Source: Mangifera indica (lineage: Eukaryota; Streptophyta; Magnoliopsida; Sapindales; Anacardiaceae). From it: a stretch of 64,000 bases of DNA. Positions 57,214 to 64,000 of the stretch are shown here, piece after piece. The stretch lies in the NCBI RefSeq assembly GCF_011075055.1, contig NC_058137.1, forward strand, positions 7,549,463 through 7,613,462, read 5' to 3'. Under the pieces are notes generated by a model. The model was not told where the DNA came from. It did no database searches and worked only from the letters and a program-made list of their open reading frames with translations. The position numbers and the translations under genes were made by a program. Every line of letters starts with the position of its first letter. The stretch's first letter is position 1.

Positions 57214-60200
57214 ATCCCTCCTTCAAATTGGATTCTCCAAGTTGCACACACCAAGAAGCCTCAAAGTTTCACAAATGTTACCAACTTAAGGGGTTTTGTA
57301 AATATATCAACAACTTGATCTTCGCTCCTGCAGTAGACAAGATCAATTGTTCCATCTTCCACAAGATCACGTAAGAAATGATATCTCATATCTATGTGTT
57401 TACTTCTCCCATGTAAAACTAGATTTTTTGAGAGTTTGATTATTGAACTGTTGTCATAATAAACTCAAGTGGCTCCTTGTTGCTTGAACTGAAGCCTTTC
57501 AAGAACTTTCCTCAACCAAATAGCTTGGCATGCGCATGAAGTAACAACCACAAACTCAGCTTCAGTAGTAGATAAAGTAACAATTAGCTGCTTTTTTTAT
57601 GACTATGAAACAACACTCAAACCCATCATAAAAACATACCTAGAAGTGTTTTTTCTATCATTCATATCTCCAACATAATCACTGTCAGTGAATCCAAACA
57701 AATTTGATTTGTCTCCTTTTTTTATAAAACAACCCAAAATTAGAAGTACCATTTAAACATCTCAAGATTCTTTTAGCTGCCAGCAAATGCAATTCCTTTG
57801 GATGTTCCATAAACCTACTGATGAGATTAACAACATGCATAATATTTGGTTGAGTTGCTGTTAAATATATTAGACTTCCTACAAGCTGCTTGTAAAGTGT
57901 GTTATTAACCTTCCTCCCTCCAGGATCTTTCACAAGCTTGAAGCTCTTGCCAATAGGAGTCGTAATAAAATTGCAGTTTTACATTTCAAACCTGTCCAAC
58001 ACTTCTTGCACATATTTCTTTTAACAAAGAAAAGTTCCAATAGCAGATTACATTACCTTAACACCCAAAAAATAATGCAACATTCCAAGGTCACTTATGT
58101 CAAATTCAAGTATCATAGACTGTTTGAACTTTTTCAACATGCCATCATCATTTTCAGTATAAATTAAATCATCCACATATAAGCACACTATAAGCATTTT
58201 ACCTTCAACTTCAGTTTTTATGTAAAGAGAATGCTCATAAAGACACCTTTGAAACCCTTCCTGTAAAAAATAAGCATTTATACGACTATACCAAGCTCTA
58301 GGTGCTTGTTTTAGTCCATATAAAGTTTTTTTTAGTTTATATACTTCATGCTCTCTACCAACTTTCACATAACCAAAGGGTTGTTCAATAAATACCTGCT
58401 CTTGTAAGTCTCCTCATAAGAAAGCTTATTTCAATCCAATTGGAGAATGGGTCATAAGTTTTGCAATGCTAAAGAAATCACCAATATGATTATGTCTTGC
58501 TTTGCAATTGGAGCAAAAACTTCTGTGTAATCCATAACATATTCTTGCTTGTAGCCTTTAGCAATAAGACATGTCTTGTATTTGTCAACTTCTCAATTTC
58601 CTTTCAACTTCGTCTTGTAAATCCACTTAACACCAATTGCCTTATACCCCTTTGGAAGTTCTATCAATTCCAAGTGTTATTCTTCTCAATGGTAGCAATT
58701 TCTTCATCCATGGCTTTCTGCTACTTTGATTATTTAATAACAATATCAAATGTTGTAAGATCAAAGTCTACAAAAAGAGCAAATTGAGTGTGTAGATCTT
58801 GAGATTCTTCAATTTCATACTCAGACATCCATGTTGGCTTTCTTCTAATATGATGAGGACGAGATCTAGCTTTAATTTCTATTTCTGCTAAAGCCTTTGT
58901 GATTGCTAGAGTTGGCTCACTCTCCCTTTATTGTTATTTTTCCTTTTCTGCATTATCAAGATTTGCTAGAATTTGTTATGCACTACTCTTTTCTGCCCAT
59001 GGACAGGTGTTTTCTTCATAAAAACAACATCATGGCTAACAACAATTTTCTTAGTGGTAGGATTGTACGATTTATAAGTTTTAGGTTGATCACTAACACC
59101 AAGACAAAATGCATGTTTCACCTTTGTCATCTAATTTGCTTTGCTACTGGTCTAATACGTGAGCATATACAATACATTCAAAAATCCTAAAGTGGTCAAT
59201 AACAGGTTTATGACCACTCCAAGCTTCTTCTGGGGTCATGTTTTGTACCACAAATGTTAGACTTCTATTCAAAACATGAATGCTCTATTTGATTGCTTTA
59301 GGCCAAAATTCTTTAGGAATACCACTCTTTGATAAGAGACTTCGTACCATATTCAAGATAATGCAATTTTTCCTCTCACTCACATCATTTTGTTGAGATT
59401 TGTAAGTTGTTGTCAATTACTTTTGAATGCCATAGTTCTCATAGAAAGCCACAAATTCTTGTGAGTTGTATTCTCCACAATGGTCACTACGAAGAACTTT
59501 GATGAAACTCTCAGCTATTTTTTCAGTTTGCACTTTGTATTTCTTAAAAGTTGATGAGGCTTCAGATTTATGTTGCAAGAAGTAAACCCATGTTTTGCGA
59601 CTATAATCATTAATAAAGGTAATGAAATACCTTTTACCTCCGTTAGATGTCAGATTTATTAGTCCGCAAATATCTAAATGTACTAGCTCCACCACCTTCC
59701 CAGTTCTCCAAGACTTTCCTTTTAGAAAACTATCATGATGTTGCTTACTGATAACACAATCCTTACAAACTTCTGAAGGAGCATCAAATTTTGGAAGACT
59801 CATAACCATTTCTTTTTACTAAAAGGTTCTCAACCCACCAAAGTTAAGGTATTCATACCAGAAATGCCAAAGCCAAAATGCATCTTTCATGAGTGTAAAA
59901 AAAACAAGAATAATTGGTGTTTTGAAGTTGTAAGAGGAACATCCTATTTGTTGTTATATTGATTTTTGTAATCAGGCCATGCTTTGAATCTCGAACTAGA
60001 CAAACACCATCTTTAATCATAATCTCATCTTCTTGAATTTGACTCACACTAAGCAAGTTCGTTTTCAACTTTGGAATAAAGAGAACATAAAAAATAGTTT
60101 GAATGAAATCTGCTTTTGTTTGGAATGTTACCTTTCCTTCTCTTTTTACATAAATAGTAGAATTATCTCTAAACTTAACGATGGTATGGAAAGATTTATC

Positions 60201-60474
60201 CAATTCTGAGAAAGCAGATCTATCACGACACATATGATTATTGCAGCCTATATCTAAATACCATGTTTTCTTGTGGGTATCCTCTTGAATATGGCAAACC
60301 ATTAATAAAGAGACTTATTCTTCTTTTTTCTCTTTTTCTCCAAAGTTAAACCTCTCACCACGATCCTTATTCAGATTAGTACGACATTCTGAACGATAAT
60401 GACCATATCTATGACATCCATAACATTCCACATTAGACTTGCCTATTGACTTTGAGTGCTGGCCATCACATCCT

Positions 60475-62687
60475 TCTAACATCCCTCCCCAGAAGTACTA
60501 ACCACTGAATGAGAAATGTTACAAATTAATATCCGGAGCATCTATTTTGTTTATTTTAAAATACTTTAAAATGACCACATCACTAAAAGTGTTTAGAAAT
60601 TATTCTAAAAAAACTGAAAATTTGAAAGTGAACGAAAGATGTATATATCCCATATGAAAACTCATCTGAAACATTTAAGATCATGGAGTAATCATATACG
60701 TACCCCTAGATACAACTATACAACTATCTGAATAGGGCCAAAAATCAACAGTATCATATGCATATAATAGAAACCATAGGTGACCAACCTCAGCCTGGGT
60801 CTATCTTCGCTGACATGACTCTACCTCGCAGCTACCTCGATCACCCGTACTTGCAATCATGAAAGAAAAGGAAGTGAGAGATAAGAATACTCAGTAAGGG
60901 GAAAGAATTAAGTAAACTATCTCTTTTCCTGTTCTAACTCACTCTTAGAACTCAATCCCACATCATAACCTCTATAAGAAATCGAAGGGATAATCTAATT
61001 CATTTTTTACTATTTAGGTAATACTTTGTCCCATCTAATGTTTATTTGATACTTTCTGGAAGCTGACTATAGAGATTTGACACTTTTCTAAGCTTGAGCT
61101 CTCTTCATTTCTCTTACTACACCATTTTTGAATTTGAATTGTGCTCTACTGCGAGCGAACCCCATTATGGGTCTATGTCCTACTACAGACGTGCCCTACT
61201 GCGAGCGGTGTAGTGTAAAGTGCCCTTTCATAGTTCATTGCATGCATGTGTGCATTATATCTTACTAATCTTGCTTTCATCTAAACTATCTATAACTCAC
61301 CAGATTATACTCTTGGGATGACCCTTGAATCTTAAGTCCTAAATTCCTTTTCTTGTTTTTATTTCTTTTTTTCTTCTTATTTTATTTTTCTCTCATTTCT
61401 TTCCTTTCTTTCTTTCTTTCTTTCTTCCTTTCCTTTTTCTCCTCATTTTCTTTCTTTCTTTCCAAAAACTGTGAAATACTGTTCACGGGACTGTTTATTT
61501 AGTAGGACAGTTTTTTTGTTCATACAATTTAATAGTCCAAATGGTCTCTAATTCATACATGTTATAAATTGTTGAAAAGAGGATTCAAAGAGTTTTCCAT
61601 CAAGCTATAATAGGCCTCACGATTCATGCGATAAGGCAGTCAAAACATGGGATGAATTCAGTGGCAAAAACCTATATTTCCTGTTTATTTAGGTAAAACA
61701 GTCTTTTTGGTTCATATAATATTTAATAGTCCAAACGGTTTTCAATTCATACAAGTTATATATCATTGAAAAGAGGATTCAAAGATCTTTCCAAAAAGTT
61801 ATAATAGCACTCATGATTCATCAGATAAGGCAGTCAAAACATGGGATGAAATCAGTGGCAAAAAACTGTCTTCACTATTTATTTGATAAGACAGTTTTTT
61901 TGTTCATGCTATTTAATTGTCCAAACAACCTCTAATTCATACAAGCTATATATCATTGAAAAAAGGATTTAAAGAGATTTCCAACAAGCTATAATAGTAC
62001 TCATGATTCATCATATAAGACAGTCAAACATGAGACGAAATCAGTGGTAAAACTATAAATATTATCCAACTCTCTGCCATTAACAAAATCATACACATAA
62101 ATACCCCAAATGGCAAAACAACATTTCTCAACTTCAAAACCATCATTTATAACATAGATCCAAGGAACCAAAGGCATAAAACATGAAACATATCAATGAT
62201 AATACCTTTTATCTTATTTCAAGCCAATCTTTGCTAAATTGACTCTCTCATTTTTGTCTTCCTTCTTTGATCCCCAAACCCACCTTAAATCAACACCAAA
62301 ACACACTAACATCTTTCTATAGTATGCATCCAATATATATAAACATAGGAAAAGGGAAAAAGAAAAAGATCTTTTGGTTACCAAAGCTCCAAAAGTGTTT
62401 TCTCTTCTTTTCTTTCAAAACCTTCAAAACTTCCACTTTCCTTCTAAAAACAAAGAAAACAAGCATGAAGGAGGCTGTTTTTCTGGAAGAGGCGGAGAAG
62501 ATAATGGAAAAAAGGTAGAATTGCCTTTTTTTGACTTTTCTCTTTTTATATATACATATTTATCTTTTTATCTTTATCTCTTTTTTTTTTTGTATTTCTT
62601 TATATGTATGTATATTTAAAATTGGAAATAACTCAAAACAGGGTCAAAAGATATAAATGCCTCTGGAACATACTTGAAGGTATTACA
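60475..62687 (-). mobile_element. Solo LTR (copy B) of the 17465-19395 family, inserted in copia gag
   Basis: Reading on the minus strand, it starts TGTAATACCTTCAAGTATG and ends GGGGAGGGATGTTAGA; the terminal CA is mutated to GA. Flanks ATCCT (60470-60474) and GTCCT (62688-62692) look like a 5-bp target duplication with one change. Removing it rejoins the copia gag frame just before the CCHC knuckle. It is 2213 bp, longer than copy A because of an internal near-190-bp triplication. No coding region. It carries the same purine tract and CAGTAGG-type repeats. Confidence 0.9.
61486..62050 (-). repeat. Three tandem copies of a ~190-bp unit within solo LTR B
   Basis: The word GATTCAT followed by GATAAGGCAGTCAAAACATG-like sequence starts at 61621, 61815 and 62005, giving a period of about 190-194 bases. 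Each unit includes ACAGTTTTTTTGTTCATA..., TCTAATTCATACA..., and GAAAAGAGGATTCAAAGA. Copy A has one such unit (about 18130-18330). Confidence 0.85.
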
Positions 62688-63541
62688 GTCCTCTTCCTCT
62701 TCCTTGAAATTGATTCTCTTGGTGTTGTTGATGTTTGTTCCCACGATTAGTGCCTTTTCTCCCTCGACCTCATCCTCGATTAGATCATTTAGATGTAAAA
62801 CTATTTTCTGATACAACTTTCAATGTTTGTTCCTCCGTCTCTTGCTAGTTAAGTTTTTGCTCATGAACCAACAAAGAACTTTGCAATTCATCAATTGAAA
62901 GTTAGTCAATAACATTAGATTCTTTGATGGAACAAACAACAAAATTAAATTTTGGTGTCATAGACCAAATAATCTTTTCTACTATGATCATGTCCTTTGT
63001 CTTGTCACCATAGATCTACATCTTATTAACAATTATCATAGTTCTTTAGAAATAATCTGAAACAGATCCCCCTATTTTCATTTGAAGCATTTTGAACTTT
63101 AAGCAAAGTGTTTGAAGCTGCTACCTCTTAGCCTTTGCTAAACCTCGGTACTTTTTCTTCATGGAATTCTAAATATGTTTGGAGGTGTTCTTACAAAGAA
63201 TAGTTTCCAAGATTGAGTAATCAATCTCTTGGAAAAGATAATTCTTTGCCTTAAGATCTTTCAGTTGCTGCACATCTAACTCTATCTTTTATGCATTCGT
63301 CAATTTCGTGCTAGCTGTTGGTTCCATAATCCCATCTAAGACAACTTGCCAAAACTCTTTGGATCTTAAAAAATTCTCTATTAACATGCTACAGTGGTCA
63401 TAGTAACCATCAAAGCAAGGAATAACTAGTTGGACAAAGTTGTCAGTGACCATCTTTCACTGCTATTAAGTGAACTGAGAATGGTTGTTGCTGATACTCT
63501 CTCTTCTAGAACCACTCACAACTTTTGACTTTGGTACAAGA

Positions 63542-63825
63542 TGTTAGTAACAAAACACTCTCATAGATATTTTAACAAATATTTGGTGAGTACAAAAATA
63601 GAGAACAAAGAAGAATGAAATTTTATTATTTTTATTCCTTTCATATTATTGTATATATATAGCCAAGCAAAGTAAGACCCACCAGACAAATAGTAACAAC
63701 ATCAATAGTTGCTAAAGATTAGGAAACCATTAACAAACCACTACTAACAAAATCAATAGTTATTTGAAAATGGAAAACCACTAACGGACTAATTTTAACT
63801 CATTCAGTAAAATAAATAAATACCA
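63542..63825 (-). repeat. 5' LTR of the copia element (5'-truncated)
   Basis: Colinear with 56871-57154 on the plus strand, beginning TGTTAGTAAC. Similarity stops near 63825, so the first roughly 57 bases of the LTR (minus orientation) appear deleted or replaced. Gag sequences and the degenerate primer-binding site lie immediately to its left. Confidence 0.8.
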
Positions 63826-64000
63826 TAATCAACCAGATTTTATTAATCGAGTAATGAATTTAGTATTATAAAATCAAATTTATTAAAAATCAATCATTTT
63901 ATTTAGGTTTTATTTTGTAAATGAATAAGAAATGAAATTAGTTTATTTTATGTAATATTTGGTTTTTTTTTTTAAATTTATTTACGATGATTATTATGCC

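Larger units (their letters stand above)
56871..63828 (-). mobile_element. Old Ty1/copia retrotransposon with LTRs, gag-PR-IN-RT-RH remnants
   Basis: Minus-strand order is standard copia. Gag lies about 62690-63460 (ELQSSLLVHEQKLN). The zinc knuckle is CYGCHRYGHYRSEC (CX2CX4HX4C) at about 60400-60440. Protease is at about 60150-60300 (YLDIGCNNHMC; the family DSG is IGC here). Integrase is 59417-59809 (VHLDICG, RYFITFINDYSRKTWVYFL, RSDHCGEY). RT is 58048-58368 (LKKTLYGLKQAPRAWY, LIVCLYVDDLIYT), and RNase H is 57240-57640 (LSTTEAEF, KHIDMRYHFLRD). Frames are broken by many stops and indels. The zinc-knuckle side is split by solo LTR B. A purine tract AAGGAGGGAT precedes the 3' LTR, and a degenerate initiator-Met tRNA primer site follows the 5' LTR. 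The element is inactive. Confidence 0.92.

Overview
The window is nuclear DNA from a flowering plant. Genes are split by GT-AG introns and encode typical plant proteins: a CYP90D-type P450, a class III peroxidase, an h-type thioredoxin, a UBC16-type E2 and nucleus-encoded mitochondrial or plastid proteins. Spacers are very AT-rich and hold Ty1/copia and Ty3/gypsy-like retroelement debris. Protein similarity suggests a rosid eudicot, possibly Sapindales, but that is only an impression from sequence.

Layout. 1-11.4 kb: gene-poor AT-rich spacer with foldback and MITE-like repeats and no gene I can support. 11.4-16.1 kb (-): a 5'-truncated, frameshifted pseudogene of an integrin-alpha-like FG-GAP repeat protein, beside a short unrelated ORF. 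16.3-21.1 kb (-): a decayed copia element split at its reverse transcriptase by a 1.93-kb solo LTR with a perfect ATTAT target duplication. 21.9-23.2 kb (+): intact thioredoxin h. 24.4-27.3 kb (-): beta-galactosidase (GH35) pseudogene lacking its catalytic half and carrying several stops. 27.5-28.1 kb (-): copia gag fragment. 28.3-30.4 kb: another gypsy-type LTR-like block. 31.0-32.9 kb (+): small conserved basic protein with an apparent frameshift in exon 1. 34.9-38.9 kb (-): intact nine-exon CYP90D-like gene (brassinosteroid pathway). 40.5-44.0 kb (-): intact CDK5RAP1/MiaB-like methylthiotransferase. 45.3-47.3 kb (+): intact UBC16-like E2. 47.9-48.4 kb (+): epoxide hydrolase gene relic. 50.7-52.6 kb (-): ribosomal L7/L12-family protein with a predicted 3'UTR intron. 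53.9-55.2 kb (-): intact peroxidase 72-like gene. 56.9-63.8 kb (-): an old copia element with both LTRs, whose gag zinc knuckle is interrupted by a second solo LTR of the family seen at 17.5 kb.

The intact genes are independent housekeeping or metabolic loci, not a functional cluster: redox (thioredoxin), steroid hormone oxidation, RNA modification, ubiquitin transfer, organelle translation and cell-wall oxidation. The accessory content is nested retroelements and pseudogenes. I found no convincing novel system. The most informative observations are the nested solo LTRs with differing internal repeat number, the frame-broken genes, and the 3'UTR intron beginning one base after a stop codon.
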